NCBI GenBank assembly: GCA_011322135.1
Contig: DRNP01000004.1
Span: 1 to 33,546 of the forward strand
DNA: 33,546 nucleotides
Direction: 5' to 3'
DNA from: Candidatus Kaiserbacteria bacterium
Lineage (GTDB): Bacteria > Patescibacteriota > Minisyncoccia > Phycocordibacterales > Phycocordibacteraceae
Positions 18,022-26,613 of this stretch are shown here, one piece after another; within the stretch, counting starts at the first letter, position 1; every line of letters begins with the position of its first letter. The notes beneath the pieces were generated by a model. It saw nothing but the letters and a program-made list of their open reading frames with translations. It was not told the origin of the DNA and ran no database searches. The translations under genes were made by a program, and so were the position numbers.

Positions 18022-19200
18022 ATGAAATCATTTGGAATCTTGTGGTTGGTTATTTTGGCGTCCATTGCCGGCTTGTGGCTGTCAAACACAAAACCATTCG
18101 CAATTCAAAAAGACTTACCCGCTTCAAAGATAACTCTTGCCACGACCACAAAGCAAACATCTTTCATAAAATCTCCTGAAAAAACGCGCAAAGCGTTTAT
18201 ACAAACGCAAAAAAGTGTCAGTACGACTTCAAAAGCTAAAACATCGCCCGAAACGAAATCTACCACACCAAAACGAAATACCTACATTCCTGAAAAGGAC
18301 CTACCGCAAGACTCACAAAAAACAAACGAAACACAGACGCTCATATCAACTCAAGCGCAATTGTCTGCAAGCGCTATAAAGTTACGTTCCGCACTTGTAA
18401 ATATTATATGTACCACACCTGCCGGAGGAAGGATTCGCTCTATCTCGGGAAGCGGTATCGTAGTTGGATCGCGTGGAGTAATTCTGACAAACGCACATAT
18501 AGGTCAATACTTCCTATTACACGACTACCCCAGCAAGGGTAATACCGTATGCAATATACGAACAGGAAGCCCTGCAAGAAATACTTATTCGGCAAAATTA
18601 ATGTTTATATCTCCATCGTGGATGGATGCTAATCCCGGCACTCTCACACAATATGCTCCAACAGGTACCGGAAAATACGACATTGCATTTCTTCTTATTA
18701 CAAAAAGTCTCACGGACAAACCGCTACCTAAAACATTTTCTTTCATACCGCTCGCAAAACAAGCTCCAAAAAAAGACGATGACGTCGTAATAGGGTCGTA
18801 TGCCGCGCAATTTTTAACTACAAACCAAATTAATTATTCGCTCTACCCCACTATCACATACGGAAATGTAAAAAACATTTTCACATTTGATACAAATACC
18901 GTCGATGTTATTTCTCTCGGAGGGAGCGCTGCCGCTCAAGAAGGATCTTCCGGAGGCGGTATCATAAATGCAAACTGCATGCTCACGGGAATAATCACAA
19001 CAAGTACTACAAAAGGCGACACGGATACTCGCGATTTACATGCTATTACCGCAACATATGTGCGCAGAGATTATAAAAAGGAAACAAATTACTCTATTGA
19101 TGACGCATTAAACAATCCGCAAACGACAACTGATATGTTTTCATCGGAAGCTTCGGCTCTATCGGCAATTCTTGTGAAAAAACTCACTCAAACACCCTAG
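18022..19200 (+). CDS. Membrane-anchored trypsin-like serine protease
   Basis: N-terminal TM, low-complexity linker, SGSGIVVGSRGVILTNAHIG (His), YDIAFLLI (Asp), EGSSGGGIINANCMLTGI (Ser). Confidence 0.88.
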   Translation: MKSFGILWLVILASIAGLWLSNTKPFAIQKDLPASKITLATTTKQTSFIKSPEKTRKAFIQTQKSVSTTSKAKTSPETKSTTPKRNTYIPEKDLPQDSQKTNETQTLISTQAQLSASAIKLRSALVNIICTTPAGGRIRSISGSGIVVGSRGVILTNAHIGQYFLLHDYPSKGNTVCNIRTGSPARNTYSAKLMFISPSWMDANPGTLTQYAPTGTGKYDIAFLLITKSLTDKPLPKTFSFIPLAKQAPKKDDDVVIGSYAAQFLTTNQINYSLYPTITYGNVKNIFTFDTNTVDVISLGGSAAAQEGSSGGGIINANCMLTGIITTSTTKGDTDTRDLHAITATYVRRDYKKETNYSIDDALNNPQTTTDMFSSEASALSAILVKKLTQTP

Positions 19201-20246
19201 GATTCTTGCGATGCGATATAAATTGTACGAGTAGGATATGCGAACTCGATTTTTTCATGCGCAAAAAGCTCCATGAGTGCCAGATTTAGCTCTTGTTGTT
19301 TATCCATGTACTCGTTGTAGTCACCGGAATGCACATAATACACAAGATCAAAATCGAGCGATGACGCTCCGAAACCGGAAAAATGTACTCGGTCTAAACG
19401 AATGTCCTTTATATCTGCAAGCAATCCTTTTATCTTTTCCGGTAAACCTGCAACGATTTTACGCGGTGTCTCATATAAAATACCGAAAGTCATTTCTACA
19501 CGACGCTCTTTCATTGTGTGGAAGTTTTGAATGCGTGTAGATGTTAACTCTTGATTTGAAATGACCAACTCCTCGCCTTGCAATGCTCGCAATCGAGTTG
19601 TTTTTATACCTATTCGCTCTACTGTGCCCATTTGGTTTCCTACTATTATGAAATCTCCAACTGTAAACGGTTTATCAAAATATATTGCGAACGAACTGAA
19701 AAGGTCTGTGAGTATATTTTGAAGTGCAAATGCTATCGCGACACCGCCAATGCCGAGACCGGCGACAAGAGATGTGATATTTATACCCAAGTTTGATAGT
19801 ACAAGCAGAATTGCAACAACCCACAGAGATGCTTTTATAAAAGTACCTATTAGGTGCTTCGCGACAACTTCTTCTTTTTTCCCACGCTTCCCTTGCTCTA
19901 AAAGAGTATCTATCGCTAAGCTGGAAGCTCGAAGTGCATACCACAACACGAGCGCAAGCAGTATTACATTTAGTATTGTCCTCGCGATTTGAGGTAACGC
20001 CAATGTCTGAAATCCTACATAAAATGCCAGGTACCAATAAAATGACGGGTGGATACTTTGCACCATCGCCATAACGACATCATCAATTTTTGTTTTTGTT
20101 TTTTTTGAAAAAGCTTCAAGCCGAACGATTACTCGCTTTTGTATAAAAGAAAAGATAAACGCCGAAATAATTGTAACCAAGATGGCTATTGCAACCGGCT
20201 CGAGATATGTGGTCAATATTGTATCTATATTTGGAAACGCAAACAT
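19197..20246 (-). CDS. MscS-family mechanosensitive ion channel
   Basis: NLGINITSLVAGLGIGGVAIAFALQNILTDLFSSFAIYFDKPFTVGDFIIVGNQMGTVERIGIKTTRLRALQGEELVISNQEL. Confidence 0.94.
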   Translation of the reverse strand: MFAFPNIDTILTTYLEPVAIAILVTIISAFIFSFIQKRVIVRLEAFSKKTKTKIDDVVMAMVQSIHPSFYWYLAFYVGFQTLALPQIARTILNVILLALVLWYALRASSLAIDTLLEQGKRGKKEEVVAKHLIGTFIKASLWVVAILLVLSNLGINITSLVAGLGIGGVAIAFALQNILTDLFSSFAIYFDKPFTVGDFIIVGNQMGTVERIGIKTTRLRALQGEELVISNQELTSTRIQNFHTMKERRVEMTFGILYETPRKIVAGLPEKIKGLLADIKDIRLDRVHFSGFGASSLDFDLVYYVHSGDYNEYMDKQQELNLALMELFAHEKIEFAYPTRTIYIASQES

Positions 20247-20297
20247 TTATAATTAGGATAAGTCATTAATAATTGCAAAACACGCGAGCGCGCCCGC

Positions 20298-20403
20298 AAG
20301 TATTCGGCGCTCGGTCGGGGTGCCGAGACTCGAACTCGAGCTACATCCTCCCAAAGGATGCGTGCTACCGCTACACCACACCCCGACCGAGCGTCGAATA
20401 CTT
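20298..20403. repeat. 25 bp inverted repeat enclosing tRNA-Pro
   Basis: aagtattcggcgctcggtcggggtg (20298-20322) and caccccgaccgagcgtcgaatactt (20379-20403), one mismatch. Confidence 0.9.
20316..20385 (-). tRNA. tRNA-Pro(TGG), no encoded CCA
   Basis: Minus strand CGGGGTGTGGTGTAGCGGTAGCACGCATCCTTTGGGAGGATGTAGCTCGAGTTCGAGTCTCGGCACCCCG; anticodon loop TTTGGGA. Confidence 0.92.
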
Positions 20404-20431
20404 CACACAAGTTTCGACATATTCTATCCTA

Positions 20432-20827
20432 TCAGACAATGTGCGGAATGTATCGTACTCGCGCAACTCCGTCATTACGACGTAACCATACCACCACGCC
20501 GTCAACTTGCCACTCCCCTCTCCATTTTTTTTCAGCGAGATACCACTCTCCTGTTCGTACGACCCTTCGTATCTTTGTCGGATTCAATTTATCTGTCGGA
20601 TCAAAATTATCTCCTGTGTCAAAACGCAACGGAAATTCATCGCATACCGTACTTTTTACTTCTATCACATGCACGACATTTTCTTTTTGAGCAACAATAT
20701 CCAGCTCGCCTGTTTTATGCGCAATGTTTCTATCGATGACACGAAACTTATGTCGTCGTAGATATTCTGCGGCAGCTCTTTCACCGACATGTCCTATCTT
20801 TTTGCACGATGCATGCGATAAATTCAC
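20432..20827 (-). CDS. YraN/UPF0102 family predicted endonuclease (GTG start)
   Basis: GHVGERAAAEYLRRHKFRVIDRNIAHKTGELDIVAQKENVVHVIEVKST. Confidence 0.92.
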   Translation of the reverse strand: MNLSHASCKKIGHVGERAAAEYLRRHKFRVIDRNIAHKTGELDIVAQKENVVHVIEVKSTVCDEFPLRFDTGDNFDPTDKLNPTKIRRVVRTGEWYLAEKKWRGEWQVDGVVVWLRRNDGVARVRYIPHIV

Positions 20828-20918
20828 AAAAACATTATACCATTGACCTAGAAAAATACGATATGTTTAAACGTTTTTTAATGAACATTTCTATTGGTCT
20901 TTTATTTTTTAGTGTCTT

Positions 20919-20948
20919 TTATCCACACAATCCACAGGTTTTTCCACT
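20919..20948. promoter_or_regulatory. Cluster of DnaA-box-like 9-mers
   Basis: TTATCCACA (20919-20927, exact), CAATCCACA (7/9), TTTTCCACT (8/9) within 30 bp of AT-rich DNA. Confidence 0.4.
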
Positions 20949-21179
20949 GTTGTCTTTCAGACTTCCTGTCATTTATAAAATAACCTTGTTTTTAACCGTT
21001 TTAATCGCAATTTAAAGAACTTTTTGTTTTTTGTGTTAATAACACAGATGCTAAAAGCAATTTACGTCTATAAACGCGCAACGCGATTTAATGTACTTGT
21101 CATTGTGTGATATGTGCGATTTCAATCAATACGACAAACACAGTCGCCAACACATCCGTGTTTGTCTCGTTGTTTTTGT

Positions 21180-21249
21180 GCGGATAGGGAGAATCGAACT
21201 CCCGACTCGTCCTTGGCAAGGACACGTTTTACCACTAAACCATATCCGC
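21180..21249 (-). tRNA. tRNA-Gly(GCC), no encoded CCA
   Basis: Minus strand GCGGATATGGTTTAGTGGTAAAACGTGTCCTTGCCAAGGACGAGTCGGGAGTTCGATTCTCCCTATCCGC; anticodon loop TTGCCAA. Confidence 0.92.
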
Positions 21250-21342
21250 ATCAACTAAATGAACGCTGTAATAATCTCATATTCTCAATCATCAAGCAAA
21301 CTGTTGTACCCCAGGTTCAAGGATTAGTTGCAACCACACGCA

Positions 21343-21373
21343 TTATTGAGTGAGGTTTAACCTCACTCAATAA
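21343..21373. repeat. GAGTGAGGTT/AACCTCACTC palindrome
   Basis: ttattgagtgaggtt t aacctcactcaataa. Confidence 0.85.
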
Positions 21374-21399
21374 ATCTCTATAGCTTTAAACAATCAAAA

Positions 21400-21434
21400 A
21401 GCCACGAAATTTTCCGAAGGAAAATTTCGTGGCT
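21400..21434 (-). terminator. Stem-loop downstream of the 21445-22170 gene
   Basis: agccacgaaattttcc gaa ggaaaatttcgtggct. Confidence 0.7.
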
Positions 21435-21444
21435 AGAGTTTTTT

Positions 21445-22170
21445 TTAGACGAACATCACAGTAACCATTGCGATACAATATACCACTGAAAAAATTCTGA
21501 AACTGAGAACCTTTTCTTCAGTAACAGCATCAGTAGTAGCAATGTCGATGATGACGGTAACTTCGCATACCGAGATGAAGGCAACAGCGGCACTGACGAC
21601 AATGGCAGCAGCAACAGCGGCACTGACGACAATGGCAGCAGCAAAAAGAGTGATAATAGGTACAATAATAGCAATGATTGCAACTACTTCCGTAGCGAAT
21701 TTTTTATCATTAAAGCCATATCGCCACACTCTATAGTTAGAATAGATCATCGCAACCAACCCCACCAAAGCAAAAGCCACGTACCAAGCGAATTTTGGTT
21801 CGCTTTTTTTAGTAGTGTCTTTATTGAGATAAACAAAACATCCTTGCCCACCTTTTTCAGGATCAAAAACAACAACCTTTTGTTGTTTTTTAATAATTCT
21901 GTAGTGAAAGAAATCCCAAAAAGATTTCAATGGGTGCCTTTCATTTTCAACAATAAACATCTTCCCGAAAGGAATTTCCTCTCCAGGGTTTTTCATTGCC
22001 TCTCGCTCTTCTGCCGTTAGAGGTTTCAAGACCTCCGGTCTCTCCACCTGTTTCAACAATCCCTGTCCATTTTTCATCCACTCTGTGCCAGCATTACAAA
22101 TGCTGACAATAGCAAAATATGAAAACAAACAAGTCGCCAATAACGTTAAAAACAATACTGACCTTTTCAT
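21445..22170 (-). CDS. Hypothetical membrane protein with signal peptide and Ala/Val-rich tandem repeat
   Basis: MKRSVLFLTLLATCLFSYFAIVSICNAG...; strong SD; AAAIVVSAAV repeated. Confidence 0.75.
   Translation of the reverse strand: MKRSVLFLTLLATCLFSYFAIVSICNAGTEWMKNGQGLLKQVERPEVLKPLTAEEREAMKNPGEEIPFGKMFIVENERHPLKSFWDFFHYRIIKKQQKVVVFDPEKGGQGCFVYLNKDTTKKSEPKFAWYVAFALVGLVAMIYSNYRVWRYGFNDKKFATEVVAIIAIIVPIITLFAAAIVVSAAVAAAIVVSAAVAFISVCEVTVIIDIATTDAVTEEKVLSFRIFSVVYCIAMVTVMFV
21581..21642. repeat. 30 bp in-frame tandem repeat, about 2 copies
   Basis: aacagcggcactgacgacaatggcagcagc at 21583-21612 and 21613-21642. Confidence 0.9.
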
Positions 22171-22252
22171 TATCTCCCTCCCTATATTTTTATTTTTAAT
22201 TCAAGATACAAACCTGCAGTAAGTATATAACAGAAATCAAACAAAGTCAAGA

Positions 22253-22297
22253 ATAATTAAAAGTGAGTGAGGTTAAACCTCACTCACTTTTAATTAT
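22253..22297. repeat. GTGAGTGAGGTTAAACCTCACTCAC palindrome
   Basis: ataattaaaagtgagtgaggtt a aacctcactcacttttaattat-type arms, 22 bp. Confidence 0.85.
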
Positions 22298-22394
22298 CGG
22301 ATATGACAATACTGTTGCATCTGCTAATTATGCGCCATTCGTATTGCACACTCATTCCCAAATATTGTGCGACACTGTGCGCTATACTAAAGCG

Positions 22395-23288
22395 ATGAAG
22401 GCAAACGAAGCGAAGCAACAATTTCTTGAATATATCGAAATAGAACGTGGACGTGCTGTAAAAACAGTAGAAAATTATGACCGCTACCTTACACGCTACT
22501 TCGCGCACGCAAACATACACTTCGTAAAAGACATAAACGAAACCAACATACGCGAATTTCGTCTTTGGTTAAACCGCCAACCGGGAACGCACGGAGCAAT
22601 GAAACGCCGTACACAAAATTATTATTTAATAGCACTCCGTGCTTTTCTAAAGTTTTTACGCAAGCGAGGCATCAATAGTATTCCACCGGAAAGTATAGAG
22701 CTTGCGAAAGTTCCCGAGAGGTCTCTCGATATGATAACGTCTGCAGAGCTAAAACGTTTACTAAACTCGGCAAACGGACCGGACGAAAAATCTCTCCGTG
22801 ACAGAGCGATATTTGAGCTTTTGTTTTCAACGGGGTTGCGTGTTTCTGAACTTTGCTCGCTAAATAATGACATAGACCTTTCTCTTGACGAATTTTCAAT
22901 ACGTGGGAAAGGAGACAAAGTGCGTGTTGTTTTTCTTTCTGAAACGGCGAAGCGTGCCGTTGCACGATATATAAAAGCTCGCAAGGACATGGAGGACGCT
23001 CTTTTTGTGAACGTCTCTAAAGGACATTCCAATTCGTCACGTCTCACACCACGGTCAATCGAGCGCATCATTAAACATTACGCAGTCAAAGCCGGTATAA
23101 CAAAGAAAGTCACCCCACATGTTTTGCGCCACTCTTTTGCCACAGATCTTCTTTCAAATGGGGCTGACATACGCAGTGTTCAAGCTCTTTTAGGGCATGC
23201 AAATATTGCCACAACACAAATCTACACACACGTTACAGATGCGCACCTGCGTGAAGTACACAAAAAATTTCACAGTAACGGGCTATAG
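22395..23288 (+). CDS. xerC: Xer-family tyrosine recombinase
   Basis: MKANEAKQQFLEYIEIERGRAVKTVENY...TGLRVSEL...HVLRHSFATDLLSNGADIRSVQALLGHANIATTQIYTHV (R, HxxR, H, Y present). Start trimmed from 22263; TATACT lies 6 nt upstream of ATG 22395. Confidence 0.93.
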   Translation: MKANEAKQQFLEYIEIERGRAVKTVENYDRYLTRYFAHANIHFVKDINETNIREFRLWLNRQPGTHGAMKRRTQNYYLIALRAFLKFLRKRGINSIPPESIELAKVPERSLDMITSAELKRLLNSANGPDEKSLRDRAIFELLFSTGLRVSELCSLNNDIDLSLDEFSIRGKGDKVRVVFLSETAKRAVARYIKARKDMEDALFVNVSKGHSNSSRLTPRSIERIIKHYAVKAGITKKVTPHVLRHSFATDLLSNGADIRSVQALLGHANIATTQIYTHVTDAHLREVHKKFHSNGL

Positions 23289-23317
23289 CAAATTTATATT
23301 TCTGATATAGTGCATAT

Positions 23318-24082
23318 ATGCGTATCGCCTCTTGGAATGTAAACGGTTTGCGTGCTGTAATAAGAAAAAATAACTGGCAACCCTTTTTAAAGAAAATACA
23401 TCCTGACATTTTTTGTCTGCAGGAAACTAAAGCTTCGCCGGAACAGCTCTCCGATGAAGCATTGTCACCAGCCGGTTATTCCGCTTTTTTTGCTTCAAGC
23501 AAAATAAAAAAAGGATACAGTGGTGTTGCATTGTATTCTAAAATCGAACCGTTAAATGTAAGGTACGGATTTGGTATTAAAGAATTTGATATCGAAGGAC
23601 GTACCATTTCAGCTGAATACAATGACTTTTGGCTCATTAATTCTTATTTTCCAAATGGTGGGCAGGGTCCTGCAAGACTGGATTATAAGCTTCGTTTTTA
23701 TGATGCTTTCCTTGATTTTATAGAAAATCTACATGCTAAAAAACCGGTTATATTTTGCGGTGATGTAAATACAGCTCACGAAGAGATTGATCTTTCAAGA
23801 CCGGAAGAAAATGCCAAATCTTCAGGATTCCTTCCGCAAGAGCGTGCGTGGATTGACGAAGTTTTAAACAACGGATACGTGGATACGTTCCGCCATCTAC
23901 ACCCACGCCAATCAAACGCATATTCCTACTGGGACATGCAAACACACGCTCGCGATAGAAACGTTGGGTGGAGGTTGGATTATTTTTTTGTTTCGCAAGA
24001 GCTTTCACCGCGTATAAAGAAATCTGAAATCCACACTGATATATATGGTTCTGATCACTGCCCTGTTTCTGTCACGCTCTAA
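23318..24082 (+). CDS. xth: Exodeoxyribonuclease III / AP endonuclease
   Basis: MRIASWNVNGLRAVIRKNNWQPFLKKIHPDIFCLQETKA...GDVNTAHEEIDLSRP...RNVGWRLDYFFVS...YGSDHCPVSVTL. Confidence 0.95.
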   Translation: MRIASWNVNGLRAVIRKNNWQPFLKKIHPDIFCLQETKASPEQLSDEALSPAGYSAFFASSKIKKGYSGVALYSKIEPLNVRYGFGIKEFDIEGRTISAEYNDFWLINSYFPNGGQGPARLDYKLRFYDAFLDFIENLHAKKPVIFCGDVNTAHEEIDLSRPEENAKSSGFLPQERAWIDEVLNNGYVDTFRHLHPRQSNAYSYWDMQTHARDRNVGWRLDYFFVSQELSPRIKKSEIHTDIYGSDHCPVSVTL

Positions 24083-24109
24083 AGGACAAGTTATCCACAG
24101 GCATGTCCT

Positions 24110-24331
24110 TTACTCTGTCCTATACAGCGGTATTATAAATATCGGAAGGAGTTCTTTGTGAGCACTTTCCGTAAGTAGTTCTTTCCAAGAGAAGAAATGC
24201 AGATGCGGAACAGTTTCAGTCCAACGACGGGGCGAATCCCCCATTATGTACCATAAAGGGTCTGCAATAGTTCCACGTGTAACATATTCTCTTAAAAAAT
24301 ATATAAAAGTCGCCACCTCCAGGCGTGCCAT
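24110..24331 (-). CDS. Hypothetical small protein, 73 aa
   Basis: ORF only; start codon lies in a hairpin arm, so the start is uncertain. Confidence 0.3.
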   Translation of the reverse strand: MARLEVATFIYFLREYVTRGTIADPLWYIMGDSPRRWTETVPHLHFFSWKELLTESAHKELLPIFIIPLYRTE

Positions 24332-26613
24332 CCAAAAAGCCCCAAGCTATTACTAAATATCGGCACGCCAACAGGCGGCTTTTTTATTTACACATTTTAT
24401 TTATATACAACACTTCGCAGCATAAACAGTACCTTTTATACTTATATACACAACTATCGTAACCTAAAGATACTGTTTTGATCTTAATAAAAAATCGTGC
24501 AACAGCGTTATCCATGTTTCACGTGAAAGAACGGTTTATAAAAATCTGAGTTAAAGAAAGAAACGGGTTGCTGTTTTTGTTATAGAACGGCTTTGTTAAC
24601 ACTTGTTTTTAATAAAAGTTACGTATTATAAAAACGGCAAAATGTGGAAAATAGTCTCACGTCCTAGATTCAAGAAATAGTTGCAAGGCCTAAGCAGTAT
24701 GAACCAAAACAAAATGGGTCCTGGACCCATTAACATTAACCATAACTACATACTAGACAATGCTTTTTTATATAATTATGTTTATTCATTCCTTAATGGG
24801 GCTAAAAACAAGAGAAATCCAGTGTATTACTGGGTTTTTTTGATTTTGCCGACAACACTAAATGCTACTTAACTCATTTTGATAAAAAGTCGTGCAACAT
24901 CGTTATTCATGTTCCACGTGAAAGAATTATTTGTAAAAAATCTTAGACTTTATTACACATGTAATATCTTGTAACTCAATAAATTTGATATTTTATATAG
25001 CTTTTACATGACAAAACCAATGTTGCACGTGAAAACTACATCTTTGACACACTCCTCGACAAAAAACCTATTGATACAGCAAATATCCACGACAGTTGTT
25101 CCACGTGAAAGAATTATTTGTTTGTAAAACAGCTTATTTAGATTGTTCCACGTGAAAAGTCTACCGAACGTGGTGCTTTTGCATGATTTTACCAACCTCT
25201 ATTTGCTCAACATCATCTTGTTTTTGCTTTCCCAATTTACCTAAAGCACTTAATTCTTCATCCGATAGGTCTAAAAGCTCTTCTGAACGCTTATCCAAAT
25301 ACTCTTCTGTATTCTTTTTAGGGTCTTCCAGCACTTCTTCTAATAGAGCATGCAAAGTCCACCCGATGCGTGGACCTGGTTCCACGTGGAACTTTTCCAT
25401 TAGATGCCGACCGCCTGTTTTTAGCATAGAGACAGAAATAGGGTCACGTAATGCTTGTTCAACCATTGCTTTGTACTTTCTAAACCGAAAAGGTTGTTCT
25501 TTTGGGCGTCCTGTGCCAACTCTATCGCAAATACGCAAATTAAGCAGATCCCATATATTTTCCTCACCAACGTTACTAATCATTCTCCTAACAGCTGAAA
25601 GGGTGATTTTGTCCGGATCAGAAAAAAACATGTGCCAACGAACGAGTTTTGTTACGCGATTAATGGTTTCACGTGAAAACTTCAGATCTGATAATACTTT
25701 TTTTATGATTCGTGCACTTACAACTTCATGACCATGGAAAGTCCAGTCTTTTTTTTCATCAGACCAACGTCTAGAATCTGTTTTCCCTATATCGTGGAAA
25801 AGGGCAGACAATCGAATATCTAAATCCCATTTTTTATCTGCCGAATGCTGTACCGCACGTAACACGTGTTCAAAAACATCAAAAGAGTGCGCCTGGTTTT
25901 GATCTATACCTACTGCACGCGCAAGATCCGGAATAATATATTCAAGAAGTCCCAGACGTTCTGCAAGAGCCAATCCTATAAGAGGACGGTCAGACATAAT
26001 AATCCGTATAAACTCATCCCGAATACGCTCTTTTGATATATGTTTGAGATTGGATGCTTTTTTCTGAATTGCCGTAGCAGTATTCGTATCAATAGCAAAG
26101 TCGAGTTCAGCAACAAAACGTATCGCTCTCATTAGCCGAAGAGCGTCTTCTTCAAAACGTTCCTCCGGGTCACCGACAGTTGCAATAACTTTTTCTAGGA
26201 CAGCATCTTGTCCTTTATACGGGTCTACTATTTGTCCTTTAGAATCTTCAAATGCAATGGCGTTTATAGTGAAGTCGCGCCTGGCAAGATCTTCTTCTAA
26301 AGAATCTCCAAAAGTTACAGAATCTGGGCGACGTTTATCCCCGTAGCTTGATTCTGTGCGATATGGTGTAACTTCTACAATTTTTAACGTGTCATCATCT
26401 GTTTCATTTACAATACCGACGGTGCCGAAATCATTTGTATAAAAGGTTTCCGAAAACAATGATTGTATGTCGTCAGGTTTTGCATTCGTGGTGATATCCC
26501 AATCTTTTGGTTTCCTTTTTAGTAATAAATCTCGAACGCAACCACCGACAAGATATACTTCAAAACCGGCTTCACGTATCTTTTTTGTTATTAAAGATAT
26601 TTCACGTGGAACA
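24269..26613. promoter_or_regulatory. Cluster of nine parS-like (ParB-binding centromere) sites
   Basis: AGTTCCACGTGTAACA 24269; TGTTTCACGTGAAAGA 24515; TGTTCCACGTGAAAGA 24910; TGTTGCACGTGAAAAC 25021; TGTTCCACGTGAAAGA 25097; TGTTCCACGTGAAAAG 25144; GGTTCCACGTGGAACT 25378; GGTTTCACGTGAAAAC 25665; TATTTCACGTGGAACA 26598. Confidence 0.85.
24312..24385 (+). terminator. Interrupted stem-loop with U-tract downstream of xth
   Basis: gccacct ... ggcgtgcc (24322-24329) pairs ggcacgcc (24362-24369) ... aggcggc then tttttt. Confidence 0.5.

Noticed and set aside
20809-21015. 68 aa hydrophobic ORF
   Set aside because: AT-rich spacer with DnaA-box-like motifs; no start signal; overlaps the yraN start.
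22263-22394. N-terminal extension of the Xer recombinase
   Set aside because: Begins inside a palindromic repeat; -10 box TATACT ends 6 nt before ATG 22395; family similarity starts there.
25858-25873. CACGTG at 25863 as a further parS site
   Set aside because: Flanks (AACACGTGTT) do not fit the parS half-sites.
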